Shown piece after piece: positions 23,592 to 31,776 of a DNA stretch of 64,000 nucleotides. Numbering within the stretch: the stretch's first letter is position 1; every line of letters begins with the position of its first letter. This DNA is from Nocardioides pantholopis. GTDB lineage: Bacteria > Actinomycetota > Actinomycetes > Propionibacteriales > Nocardioidaceae. The stretch covers positions 2,117,501 through 2,181,500 of the forward strand of contig NZ_CP033324.1 in assembly GCF_003710085.1 (NCBI RefSeq), in the 5' to 3' direction. The notes below the pieces were generated by a model, which did not search any database, was not told the origin of the DNA, and worked only from the letters and a program-made list of their open reading frames with translations. The position numbers and the translations under genes are program-made.

Positions 23592-24100
23592 GCCCGCAGG
23601 GCCCGGTCCTCGACCCGGATCCGGACCCGCAGCAGCGCCGCGTTGCAGAGCGTGAACACCAGGGCGGTCAGCCAGGCCGCGTGCACCAGCGGCAGGGCCA
23701 GCCCCTCCACCACCACCGCGACGTAGTTGGGGTGCGGCACCCGGCGGTAGGGCCCTCCGGTCACCAGCGGGAGTCCGGGCACGACGATGACCCGGGTGTT
23801 CCAGCGTCGCCCCAGCGTGGCGATGCACCACCAGCGCAGCCCCTGGGAGGCCAGCACCAGCAGCAGCATCGTCCACGCCAGCGCCGGTGCGACGTCCGGG
23901 CGCCAGACCCACACCTCCACCAGCGCCCCGATCAGCAGGCCGGTGTGCAGGACCACCATGACCGGGTAGTGCCCCTGCCCGGTCTCCACGCCTCCCCGGG
24001 CCAGGCTCCATGCGGCGTTCCGCTTCGAGACGACGAGCTCGGCGACCCGCTCCAGGCCGACCGCGGCGACCAGGATCGTGAACAGGACCTCGCTGCTCAT
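23588..24100 (-). CDS. Isoprenylcysteine carboxyl methyltransferase-like membrane methyltransferase (SrsB-like)
   Basis: The 170-aa membrane protein has four to five hydrophobic segments and the ICMT/PEMT-type cofactor region GGPYRRVPHPNYVAVVVEG. In Streptomyces the related SrsB methylates a hydroxyl of type III PKS-made phenolic lipids. It is placed directly after the type III PKS gene with a 4-nt overlap, which supports the same role here. Confidence 0.85.
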   Translation of the reverse strand: MSSEVLFTILVAAVGLERVAELVVSKRNAAWSLARGGVETGQGHYPVMVVLHTGLLIGALVEVWVWRPDVAPALAWTMLLLVLASQGLRWWCIATLGRRWNTRVIVVPGLPLVTGGPYRRVPHPNYVAVVVEGLALPLVHAAWLTALVFTLCNAALLRVRIRVEDRALRA

Positions 24101-25200
24101 GCCGCGACCTCCGGGGCCCGCAGCAGCACCAGCTCGGCGCAGAACCCCGGCCCCATCGCCAGCATCAGGCCGTGGGAGCCGGGCCGGGGTGGACGGCGCT
24201 CGAGGGTGTCGGCCAGCACGTGCAGGACCGAGGCCGAGGACAGGTTCCCGATGTCGCGCAGCGAGTCCCAGGTGACCTCCAGGTCCGCGCGCTCGACCCC
24301 GAGGGTGTCCTGGAGGGCCTCGAGCACCTTCGGCCCGCCGGGGTGCGCGACGTACCACTCGATGTCCTCGCGCCGCAGGCCGTGGTCCTCGAGGAACCCG
24401 CGCACGTCCTCACCGACGTAGGCACGCACGATGTCCGGCACCGCGCTGTCCAGCACGATCTTCAGCCCGGTGGAGCCGACGTCCCAGCCCATCGTGCGCT
24501 CGGAGTCCGGATAGAGGCGGCTGCGGCTGGCCAGCACCTCCGGCTGGGGCGGGCGGTGGCCGGAGCGGTCTCCCGGCAGTGCGCGGTACCGGTCGGCCCC
24601 CACCGCGACCACCGCGGCGGCGCCGTCCCCGAACAGACCGCTGGCGACCAGGTTCGGCACCGACACGTCGTCGCGCTGCAGGGTCAGCGAGCACAGCTCC
24701 ACCGACATCAGCACCGCCACCGCGTCGGGGTGGCCGATCAGGTAGTCGTGCAGCCGCGCGACCCCGGCGGCGCCGGCGACGCAGCCCAGGCCGACCAGCG
24801 GCACCCGGACCACGTCGGGCCGCAGCCCGATCACCGAGGCCACCCGGGCATCGAGGGAGGGCACGGCCAGGCCGGTCACGGTCGCGGAGATGATCAGGTC
24901 CACGTCCTGCGGGGTGAGGTCCACGGCCTTGAGGGCCTCGACGACCGCCCGGGCCCCGAGCTGGACACCGGCCTCGATGAACGCGTCGTTCGACTCGCCG
25001 AAGTCGGCGAGCTCGCCGTACCGCTCCAGCGGCAGGGCGGTGTGCCGCGTCTGCACGCAGGCGTTGCGGTGCAGCCGGTCGACCACCGCGCGGGAGACCT
25101 GGCCGCGGACCATCGTCTCGGTGAAGGCCTCGGTGATCACTGCCTGGTCGTAGCGGTGCTCGGGGAGGGCACCGCGGACGCTGAGGATGTGCATGCTCAT
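24097..25200 (-). CDS. Type III polyketide synthase (chalcone/stilbene synthase family)
   Basis: This homodimeric ketosynthase condenses malonyl units onto an acyl-CoA starter and cyclises the product. It has 367 aa. The catalytic triad is intact: Cys140 in VGLGCVAGAAG, His286 in WYVAHPGGPKV and Asn319 in DIGNLSSASVL. GPGFCAEL near the C terminus is the family end motif. ATG 25200 overlaps the upstream stop; a second ATG lies two codons later. Neighbours (methyltransferase, two flavoenzymes, UbiA prenyltransferase) suggest an alkylresorcinol- or alkylquinone-type lipid. Confidence 0.94.
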   Translation of the reverse strand: MSMHILSVRGALPEHRYDQAVITEAFTETMVRGQVSRAVVDRLHRNACVQTRHTALPLERYGELADFGESNDAFIEAGVQLGARAVVEALKAVDLTPQDVDLIISATVTGLAVPSLDARVASVIGLRPDVVRVPLVGLGCVAGAAGVARLHDYLIGHPDAVAVLMSVELCSLTLQRDDVSVPNLVASGLFGDGAAAVVAVGADRYRALPGDRSGHRPPQPEVLASRSRLYPDSERTMGWDVGSTGLKIVLDSAVPDIVRAYVGEDVRGFLEDHGLRREDIEWYVAHPGGPKVLEALQDTLGVERADLEVTWDSLRDIGNLSSASVLHVLADTLERRPPRPGSHGLMLAMGPGFCAELVLLRAPEVAA

Positions 25201-26375
25201 GTCTCCTGGAGCTGGTGGGCGGCGGGCGGGCTGGCAAGCAGGGCGGACAGGAGTGCCGTGGCGACGCGGGGCGTGATCCGCCCGTCGGCGAGGCCGAGCG
25301 CGACCAGGTCGTCGAAGACCCGCTGGTCCCCCGCGGCCGCGCGGAGGCCGGCGTCGAGGACCGGCCCGGCGTCGATCAGGCGGGCGGCGAGCGCGGTGTG
25401 GCGCAGGTGCGCGGCCAGGAGCGGCCGGGTACGCCGGGCGTAGCGGCGCCCGGCGCTTCCCGGGTCCCCGGCGCCGAGCGCCTCCGCGGCCGCGCGACCG
25501 GCGGCCAGCCCGGTCGCCACGGCGTAGAAGATGCCCTCGCCGGTCATCGGGTTCACCAGGCCCGCGGCGTCGCCCGCCAGCAGCACCGGGCCCCGCGGCG
25601 GGCGCCACCGGCCGCCGGCCAGCGGGAGGTGATGGCCGCGCCAGCCCGTCGCTCCCCGGCCCGCGCCGGGCAGCAGCTCCTCCACGCCGCCGAGCAGCTC
25701 GGCGCGCGTGGGCGCCGGCTGGTGGGGCCCGAGCAGCTCGCCGTACCCGACGTTGGCGCGGCCGTCGCCGCAGTCGAAGGACCAGGCGTAGGAGGGCTGC
25801 CGGGTGGTGCCGAAGACGATCACCTGGGCGCCGCGCCGCTCGGCCGGCACCGGGGCGTAGCCGCGCAGCGCCAGCGCGGTGGGACCGGGAGCGGCTCCGC
25901 AGGCGCGGCGCACGACCGAGGAGGCGCCGTCGGCGCCGACCAGCACCCGGGCGGCGTGCAGGCCGTCGACCAGCGTGCCGTCCCGGCCCGCCGTGATCCG
26001 GCGGGCCCGGTGCCGCACCAGCTGCGCGCCGCGGGCCCGGGCGGCGTCCACCAGCCGGGCGTCGAGCACCGCGCGCGGCACGACCCACCCGGGTCGCGCC
26101 ATGTCGCGGTCCACCCCTGCCGCACCGCGCTGCAACCGCAGCCGGCGGACCGGCACCCGATCGTCGAGGAGGCCGCGGACCCCGACGCCCGCGAGCAGGT
26201 CGAGGACCTGCGGGGCGACCCCGTCGCCGCACGCCTTGTCCCGGGGGAACGCGGCCCGGTCCAGGAGCCCGACCCGCAGGCGGGGGTCCCAGGCCAGGGC
26301 CCCGAGGGCGGTCGCCGTACCCGCGGGACCGGCCCCGACCACGAGCAGGTCCCAGGTGGTCGTCGGGCCGCTCAT
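25197..26375 (-). CDS. FAD-dependent monooxygenase/reductase of the type III PKS cluster (SrsC-like position)
   Basis: The 392-aa flavoprotein carries LLVVGAGPAGTATALGALAW at the N terminus, DKACGDGVAPQVLD, the GD motif in GPVLLAGDAAGLVNPMTGEG and a long alanine-rich helical C terminus. It overlaps UbiA and the PKS gene by 4 nt each. It is related to but distinct from the second flavoenzyme of this cluster. Ring hydroxylation of the PKS product is the most likely role, by analogy with SrsC. Confidence 0.82.
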   Translation of the reverse strand: MSGPTTTWDLLVVGAGPAGTATALGALAWDPRLRVGLLDRAAFPRDKACGDGVAPQVLDLLAGVGVRGLLDDRVPVRRLRLQRGAAGVDRDMARPGWVVPRAVLDARLVDAARARGAQLVRHRARRITAGRDGTLVDGLHAARVLVGADGASSVVRRACGAAPGPTALALRGYAPVPAERRGAQVIVFGTTRQPSYAWSFDCGDGRANVGYGELLGPHQPAPTRAELLGGVEELLPGAGRGATGWRGHHLPLAGGRWRPPRGPVLLAGDAAGLVNPMTGEGIFYAVATGLAAGRAAAEALGAGDPGSAGRRYARRTRPLLAAHLRHTALAARLIDAGPVLDAGLRAAAGDQRVFDDLVALGLADGRITPRVATALLSALLASPPAAHQLQET

Positions 26376-27211
26376 CGCGCGACCGCCACGAGCAGCACCA
26401 CGTCGATCAGCGCGATCGCCATCGCCGCCCGGAACGGCGTGCGGCCGGACCCGGCGAGCGTTCCGACGGCCAGCACCGCGACGAGGAGCAGCGCGAGCAG
26501 CGCCCACCCCGGCGCCGGTCCCGGCGGACCGGCCACCGACAGCACGGTCGCCGCGGTCAGCAGCAGTGCGGCGAGGGCCCGGCAGCCGCGCGCGCCGACG
26601 CGGTGGGGCAGCCCGCGGACACCGGTCGCGAGGTCGTCGGCCAGGTCCGGCATCGCGTTGAGGAAGTGGGCGCCGACGCCGAGCGCCGCGCCCGCGCCGA
26701 CCATCCACGCCGGCGCCCAGGCCGGCGGCTCCCCCGCGGTCAGCACCACGGCCGGCAGCGCACCGAACGCCACGGCGTACGGGAGCCAGGACCAGACGGT
26801 GGCCTTGAGGACCAGGTTGTACAGGTGGCCGGCGCCCACGAGCAGGACGAGGTGCACGGCCGCGCTGCGCCAGCCCAGCGGGACCGAGAGCGCCACCGCG
26901 GCGATTCCCGCGACGCTCAGCGCCGCGAGGACCACCCCCGGGGACACCTCGCCGGTGGCGAGCGGCTTGTCGCTGCGGCCGACGTGCCGGTCGCGGGCGG
27001 CGTCGCGCAGGTCGTTGCCCCAGCCGATGGTGAGCTGGCCGGCCAGGACCGCGGCCGTGACGGTGGCGGCCCGCGGAGCTGGCAGGTGCGCGGCCAGCGC
27101 GAGCAGGGCGGCCACCGTCGCGACGACGACGGTCGGCCCCGGGTGGGCTGCCCGGACCAGCGCGAGCGGGGGGCTCGTGCCCCGCGCGACCGGCGGCACC
27201 TGGCTGGCCAT
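26372..27211 (-). CDS. UbiA-family prenyltransferase
   Basis: This membrane enzyme transfers a prenyl group to an aromatic acceptor. It has 279 aa and about eight hydrophobic segments. The first aspartate-rich motif is GNDLRDAARDRHVGRSDKPL and the second is in NAMPDLADDLATG. It overlaps the flavoenzyme gene by 4 nt and is 9 bp from the epimerase gene. Its presence extends the simple PKS-methyltransferase-hydroxylase set and points to a prenylated phenol or quinone. Confidence 0.87.
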   Translation of the reverse strand: MASQVPPVARGTSPPLALVRAAHPGPTVVVATVAALLALAAHLPAPRAATVTAAVLAGQLTIGWGNDLRDAARDRHVGRSDKPLATGEVSPGVVLAALSVAGIAAVALSVPLGWRSAAVHLVLLVGAGHLYNLVLKATVWSWLPYAVAFGALPAVVLTAGEPPAWAPAWMVGAGAALGVGAHFLNAMPDLADDLATGVRGLPHRVGARGCRALAALLLTAATVLSVAGPPGPAPGWALLALLLVAVLAVGTLAGSGRTPFRAAMAIALIDVVLLVAVAR

Positions 27212-27220
27212 GGCCGACGC

Positions 27221-28288
27221 CTAGGGGCGCTGGCGCACGGAGACCGCGCCTCGTCGTACGGCGTCGACCAGCGCGCCGGGGACGCTGCGCGGCCGCAGGA
27301 TCGGCGTGGTCCCGCTGGCGGCGTCGCGCATGCCGGCGAGGACCTCGGCGAGGGTCTCGTCCGCGGTCCGGGTCGGGGCCCAGTCGAGCACTGTCCGGGC
27401 CCGGGTGGTGTCGAGCAGCGGCACCGCCATCCCCATGTCGAGCCAGCCGGCGTCGATCGGCTGGAGCCGGGCGTACCAGCTGCCGGCCACCACGCCGCGC
27501 AGCAGCTTCGCCGGGACGTGGACGAGCCGGGCGCCCAGCACGTCGGCGATCCGGGCGGCGGTCATCGGCGGGTCCGCGGCGAGGTTGAACGCGCCCCCGG
27601 CCCGCCGCTCCAGCATCCGCGCGATCGCCTCGGCGACGTCGTCGGCGTGGACGATCGGGATCACCAGGTGCCGGTCGACGGGCAGCACCGGCACGTGGCC
27701 GAGGACCCGGGCGGGCACCAGCGCGGGGAGGGCGTAGCGCAGCAGGGCGCTGCCGGCCGAGCGCTGGCCGACGATGCCCGGACGGACCCGGGTCACTGTC
27801 GTCGTCGTCCCGGTGGCCTCGAAGTCGTCGAGCATCGTCTCGGCGTCGGCCTTGTGTCGGCTGTAGGTGGAGCTGCGCACCCCGTCGGTGGGCCAGTCCT
27901 CGGTCACCGGGGTGTCGTCCTCCTTCGGCGAGTACGCCCCCAGCGAGGACATGTGCACCAGGTGCGGCACCCCGGTGGACCGCACCGCCTCCAGGACCCG
28001 GCGGGTCCCGCCGAGGTCGAGCTCGGCAAGGTAGTTCTGGGCGTGCGTCGGCTGGAAGCCCCAGGCGAGGTGCACGACCGCGTCGACGCCCTCGAACGCC
28101 GTGCGCAGCCGGCCCACCGCCTGCTCGGTGGTCAGGTCGACCGGGTGCCACTCGACGTTCGACTCCACCCCGGCCGCACTGCCGTCCGGCGGGCGTCGGA
28201 CGAGCCCGACGAGGTCGTGCTCGGACACGAGCCGGCGCACCAGCGCAGTGCCGATGTTGCCAGTCGCTCCGGTGATCGCGATCCGCAT
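27221..28288 (-). CDS. NAD-dependent epimerase/dehydratase-family (extended SDR) protein
   Basis: The 355-aa protein begins MRIAITGATGNIGTALVRRL (NAD-binding GxxGxxG). The catalytic area has SSLGAYSP with the active-site Tyr/Lys in TYSRHKADAE. It is the first gene of the type III PKS operon. It could reduce a ketone or modify a sugar-like or isoprenoid intermediate; I cannot tell which. The 84-bp repeat array lies 38 bp upstream of its start. Confidence 0.85.
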   Translation of the reverse strand: MRIAITGATGNIGTALVRRLVSEHDLVGLVRRPPDGSAAGVESNVEWHPVDLTTEQAVGRLRTAFEGVDAVVHLAWGFQPTHAQNYLAELDLGGTRRVLEAVRSTGVPHLVHMSSLGAYSPKEDDTPVTEDWPTDGVRSSTYSRHKADAETMLDDFEATGTTTTVTRVRPGIVGQRSAGSALLRYALPALVPARVLGHVPVLPVDRHLVIPIVHADDVAEAIARMLERRAGGAFNLAADPPMTAARIADVLGARLVHVPAKLLRGVVAGSWYARLQPIDAGWLDMGMAVPLLDTTRARTVLDWAPTRTADETLAEVLAGMRDAASGTTPILRPRSVPGALVDAVRRGAVSVRQRP

Positions 28289-28325
28289 GGCCCCCAGTGC
28301 CCGCGACGCCAGGTTCCACGCCTCC

Positions 28326-28409
28326 GGTCGAATCGGGGGTTGTGACGGTCGAATCGGGAGGTCTGACCCCAGAAGTCACGACTCGACGCGCAGAACTCCC
28401 GACTCAACC
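28326..28409. repeat. Array of four 21-bp repeats, two direct and two inverted
   Basis: Units 28326-28346 and 28347-28367 read rightward, while 28368-28388 and 28389-28409 read leftward, with no bases between units. All are variants of GGTCGAATCGGGAGNTCTGAC; the first two agree at about 17 of 21 positions. The whole 84 bp is an imperfect palindrome. It fills the spacer between the TrmH gene stop (28422) and the start of the type III PKS operon (28288). It may be an operator array or a long terminator stem. Confidence 0.75.
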
Positions 28410-28421
28410 AGTGGGGCGGGC

Positions 28422-29225
28422 TCAGCGCCGGGCGGTCACGTAGCAGGCGACGGCGGTAGCGGCTGCGACGTTCAGCGAGTCGATGCCCTCGCGCATCGGG
28501 ATGATCGCGCGCCGGTCGGCCGACTGCTCCCAGCGGCTGGAGAGCCCGTGACCCTCGGAGCCGAGCACCAGCGCCACCTTGTCCACGCCGGCGACGGCGG
28601 CCTCGATCTCGGTCGCGTCCTCGGCGAGCGTGAGCGCGACGGTCGTGAAGCCGGCCGCGGAGAGCGTCGGCAGCGCGTCGTACCAGTCCGGGAGCCGGGT
28701 CCAGGGCACCGTGAAGACCGCGCCCATCGCGACCTTGATCGCTCGCCGGTAGAGCGGGTCCGCGCACCGGGGGGCGAGCAGTACGGCGTCAAAGCCCAGC
28801 GCCGCCCCGCTGCGGAAGATCGCGCCGACGTTCGTGTGGTCCACGATGTCCTCCAGCACCAGCACCGACCGCGCCCCGTCCAGCACCTCGGCGAGCGGCG
28901 GCAGCGGCCGCCGCTCCAGGGACGCCAGGGCGCCGCGGTGGACGTGGAAGCCGGTCACCTCCTCGGCCAGGGCCTCGGAGAGGACGTAGCAGGGGGCGTC
29001 GCTGGTCGCGAGCACGTCGGCCAGCCCGTCCAGCCAGCGCGGCGCCATCAGGAAGGAGCGCGGGGTGAAGCCGCCCTCGACGGCGCGGCGTACGACCTTC
29101 TCGCCCTCGGCGAGGAACAGTCCGTGCTCGGCCTCCAGGTGCTTGCGCAGCTCGACATCGCGCAGGTCCCGGTAGTCGCCCAGCCGGGGGTCGGCGGGAT
29201 CGGTGATCTCGACCACTGTCGCCAT
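28422..29225 (-). CDS. TrmH-family (SPOUT) RNA 2'-O-methyltransferase
   Basis: The protein has 267 aa: an N-terminal RNA-binding L30e-like domain (residues 1 to about 100) and a SPOUT knot domain. The three family motifs are HTNVGAIFRSGAALGFDAVL, VLGSEGHGLS and IPMREGIDSLNVAAATAVACY. It uses SAM to methylate rRNA or tRNA ribose; the target is not evident. Its start shares a base with the stop of the cobA/cysG-like gene. Confidence 0.9.
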   Translation of the reverse strand: MATVVEITDPADPRLGDYRDLRDVELRKHLEAEHGLFLAEGEKVVRRAVEGGFTPRSFLMAPRWLDGLADVLATSDAPCYVLSEALAEEVTGFHVHRGALASLERRPLPPLAEVLDGARSVLVLEDIVDHTNVGAIFRSGAALGFDAVLLAPRCADPLYRRAIKVAMGAVFTVPWTRLPDWYDALPTLSAAGFTTVALTLAEDATEIEAAVAGVDKVALVLGSEGHGLSSRWEQSADRRAIIPMREGIDSLNVAAATAVACYVTARR

Positions 29226-30484
29226 CAGGGTGCGGCCACCTCGGTGCGCTCCCCGAAGTGCTCGGGGTGCGCCACCGCGACGACCTCGCCCACGACGATG
29301 ATCGCCGGCGGCTTGACGGCCTCGGTCTCCAGGACCTCCGCGAGCGTGCCGAGGGTGCCGAGCACGGTCCGCTCCCCCGGCATCGTGCCGTCGCAGACGA
29401 TCCCGACCGGGGTGTCGGCGGACCGGCCGCCGGCCAGCAGGGCGGCGGCGATCGCTGGCGCGTTCTGCACGGCCATCATCAGCACCAGCGTGCCGCGCAG
29501 GCCCGCGACCGCCGTCCAGTCGGTCAGCGACTCGGGGTCCCCCGGGGGCAGGTGACCGGAGACGACCGTGAAGTCGTGGGCGACCCCGCGGTGGGTGACC
29601 GGGATCCCGGCGACCGCCGGTACGGCGACCGGGCTGGTCAGGCCGGGGATCACCGTCACCGGCACGCCGGCGGCGCGGCAGGCCAGGACCTCCTCGAACC
29701 CGCGGCCGAAGACGAAGTTGTCACCGCCCTTGAACCGGACCACCCGCTTGCCGGCTAGCGCCCGCTCGACGAGGACCCGGTTGATCTCCTCCTGCTGGGC
29801 CGAGCGACCGCGCGGCAGCTTGGCCACGTCGATCAGCTCGACGTCGGCGGGCAGCTCGCCGAGCAGCTCACGCGGCGCCAGCCGGTCGGCCACGACGACG
29901 TCGGCCTCCATCAGCGCCTTGCGCCCGGCCACCGACATCAGCTCCGGGTCGCCGGGACCGCCGCCCACCAGCACCACGCCCGGCGTCCGGTCGCGCTGGT
30001 GCGGAGCGGCGATCGTGCCCTCGCGCAGTCCCTCGAGGATCTCGTCGCGCACCAGCGCCGAGCGCCGCGGTTCGCGCTGGCCGAGGACGGCGACCGTGAC
30101 GCCGGCGTGCCGTCCGGTCGCTGGCGTCCAGGCGCTGCCGCCGCGGGCGTCGTCGGCGCGCACGCAGAAGAGCCGCCGCTGCTCCGCGGCCGCGCAGACG
30201 GCTGCGTTGACCTCGGGGTCGTCGGTGGTGGCCAGCGCGTACCAGGCCCCGTCGAGGTCCGCCTCCGCGAACACCCGCCGGTGCCAGGTCACCTCGCCGG
30301 CGCCGGCCAGCCCCTCGATCGCCGGAGTCACCTCCGGGGACACGACGTGCACGTCGGCGCGGGCCGCGATCAGGCCCGGCACCCGGCGCTGCGCGACGTG
30401 CCCGCCGCCGACGACGAGCACCCGTCGTCCGGTGAGGATCAGGCCCGAGGGGTACGGCGCAACGTCGCCGTGCTGGTCGTCCAC
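29225..30484 (-). CDS. cobA: Uroporphyrinogen-III C-methyltransferase fused to precorrin-2 dehydrogenase-like domain (CysG-like)
   Basis: The 419-aa protein joins a CysG N-terminal NAD-binding domain (GRRVLVVGGGHVAQRRVPGL) to a complete SUMT domain (VVLVGGGPGDPELMSVAGRK, VVVADRLAPRELL, GGDNFVFGRGFEE, PGLTSPVAVPAVAGIP). It makes precorrin-2 for siroheme or cobalamin. The dehydrogenase half has a rather short middle region, so ferrochelatase activity is uncertain. GTG 30484 is the first start giving the known N terminus. No other cobalamin gene is adjacent. Confidence 0.9.
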   Translation of the reverse strand: MDDQHGDVAPYPSGLILTGRRVLVVGGGHVAQRRVPGLIAARADVHVVSPEVTPAIEGLAGAGEVTWHRRVFAEADLDGAWYALATTDDPEVNAAVCAAAEQRRLFCVRADDARGGSAWTPATGRHAGVTVAVLGQREPRRSALVRDEILEGLREGTIAAPHQRDRTPGVVLVGGGPGDPELMSVAGRKALMEADVVVADRLAPRELLGELPADVELIDVAKLPRGRSAQQEEINRVLVERALAGKRVVRFKGGDNFVFGRGFEEVLACRAAGVPVTVIPGLTSPVAVPAVAGIPVTHRGVAHDFTVVSGHLPPGDPESLTDWTAVAGLRGTLVLMMAVQNAPAIAAALLAGGRSADTPVGIVCDGTMPGERTVLGTLGTLAEVLETEAVKPPAIIVVGEVVAVAHPEHFGERTEVAAP

Positions 30485-30625
30485 GTGCCCATTCTGGTCC
30501 TGCGGGGTACTCCGCCCGTGGGGCGGGTTCAGGGACCGGACTAGGTTCGGCCCCGTGCCGAGACGTGCGTTACAAGCCCGCCCCGCCGCACCACGACCCC
30601 AGTCCCGTCCAGAACAGGAGCGTCC

Positions 30626-31153
30626 ATGAGCCTTGACCGCCCGGTGGCCCCGAACCCCTACGACCTGCTGCCCGCCGTCCCGTCGTTCACGGTGACCAGC
30701 ACCGACGTCGCCGACGGCCAGCCGTTGGGCGAGGCCCAGCTCGCGGAGGGCGGCGACAGCTCCCCCCAACTCTCCTGGGAGGGTGCCCCGGAGGGCACCA
30801 AGAGCTTCACCGTCACCTGCTTCGACCCCGACGCGCCCACCCCCAGCGGCTACTGGCACTGGGTGCTGGTCGACCTGCCGGCCGACGTCACCTCGCTGCC
30901 GGCCGGCGCCGGCGCCGAGGGCGCGAGCCTCCCGGGCAACGCGTTCATGTGCCGCAACGACGGTGGCACCCAGGCGTACGCCGGCGCGGCGCCGCCGCCC
31001 GGCGACCACGTGCACCGCTACTTCTTCGTGGTCCACGCGGTGCAGGAGGAGACCCTCGGCGTCGACGCCGACACCTCGCCGGCCGTGGTCTCGTTCAACC
31101 TCGCCTTCAAGACCCTGGGCCGGGCGATCCTGCAGGGCACCTACCAGCGCTAG
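30626..31153 (+). CDS. YbhB/YbcL family (PEBP, Raf-kinase-inhibitor-like) protein
   Basis: The 175-aa protein has the PEBP signature [26 protein letters not shown] region and [12 protein letters not shown], followed by [21 protein letters not shown]. Bacterial members are cytosolic ligand-binding proteins of unknown role. An AGGAG site precedes the ATG. The stop codon interlocks with that of the convergent FMN reductase gene through a shared CTAG. Confidence 0.92.
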   Translation: MSLDRPVAPNPYDLLPAVPSFTVTSTDVADGQPLGEAQLAEGGDSSPQLSWEGAPEGTKSFTVTCFDPDAPTPSGYWHWVLVDLPADVTSLPAGAGAEGASLPGNAFMCRNDGGTQAYAGAAPPPGDHVHRYFFVVHAVQEETLGVDADTSPAVVSFNLAFKTLGRAILQGTYQR

Positions 31154-31776
31154 CCGCCGGACGCCTCGCGCAGCAACTGCTCGAAGGGCGTCGGGTCCGC
31201 GAGCTCCTCGGCCGCGGTCCGGCGCCCTCGGGCCGCCGGGGCGGCCGCGTCGGTGCGGCTGACCTTCCCGGCCAGCAGGGCCAGCTCGCCGGCGGCGCGG
31301 GAGATCCGAGCGTCCAGGTCGGTGCCGGCGAAGTCGTCGGTCGCCGCGTAGACCCCGGTGGGGACCACCACGGCGCGCAGGTGGGCGAAGAGCGGCCGCA
31401 GCGCGTGCTCGAGGGCCAGCGAGTGCCGGCCGGTGCCGCCGGTGGCCGCGATCAGCACCGGCGTGCCGTCCAGGGCCCCGGGCTCGAGCACGTCGAAGAA
31501 GGTCTTGAACAGCCCCGAGTAGGACGCCGAGTAGATCGGCGTCACGGCCACCACGCCGTCCGCCGCGCGTACGGCGTCCTGGGCGGCGGACAGCGCCGCG
31601 CCCGGGAACCCGGTCAGCAGCTGGTCGGTGAGCTCGTGCGCCAGGGCGCGCAGCTCCACCCGGGTGACCTCGACCTCCTCGAGCGCCTCGCCGACCGCCG
31701 CCGCCAGCCGGTCCGCGAGCAGCTGGGTGGACGACGGGGTCGAGAGCCCCGCGGAGACCACGACCAGGCGGGTCAC
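31150..31776 (-). CDS. NADPH-dependent FMN reductase (CE1759 family)
   Basis: The 208-aa flavodoxin-like protein starts [20 protein letters not shown] and has [20 protein letters not shown] (flavin-binding loop) and [20 protein letters not shown]. It should supply reduced FMN to the LLM oxidoreductase whose stop overlaps its GTG start by 4 nt. The C-terminal 40 residues are charged and probably disordered. Confidence 0.88.
   Translation of the reverse strand: MTRLVVVSAGLSTPSSTQLLADRLAAAVGEALEEVEVTRVELRALAHELTDQLLTGFPGAALSAAQDAVRAADGVVAVTPIYSASYSGLFKTFFDVLEPGALDGTPVLIAATGGTGRHSLALEHALRPLFAHLRAVVVPTGVYAATDDFAGTDLDARISRAAGELALLAGKVSRTDAAAPAARGRRTAAEELADPTPFEQLLREASGG

Noticed and set aside
28326..28409. 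Insertion-sequence terminal repeats
   Set aside because: The units abut each other with no transposase or internal sequence.
30485..30625. Cobalamin-type riboswitch before the CysG/CobA fusion
   Set aside because: The spacer has only a 6-bp GC hairpin; no B12-box-like core was recognisable.
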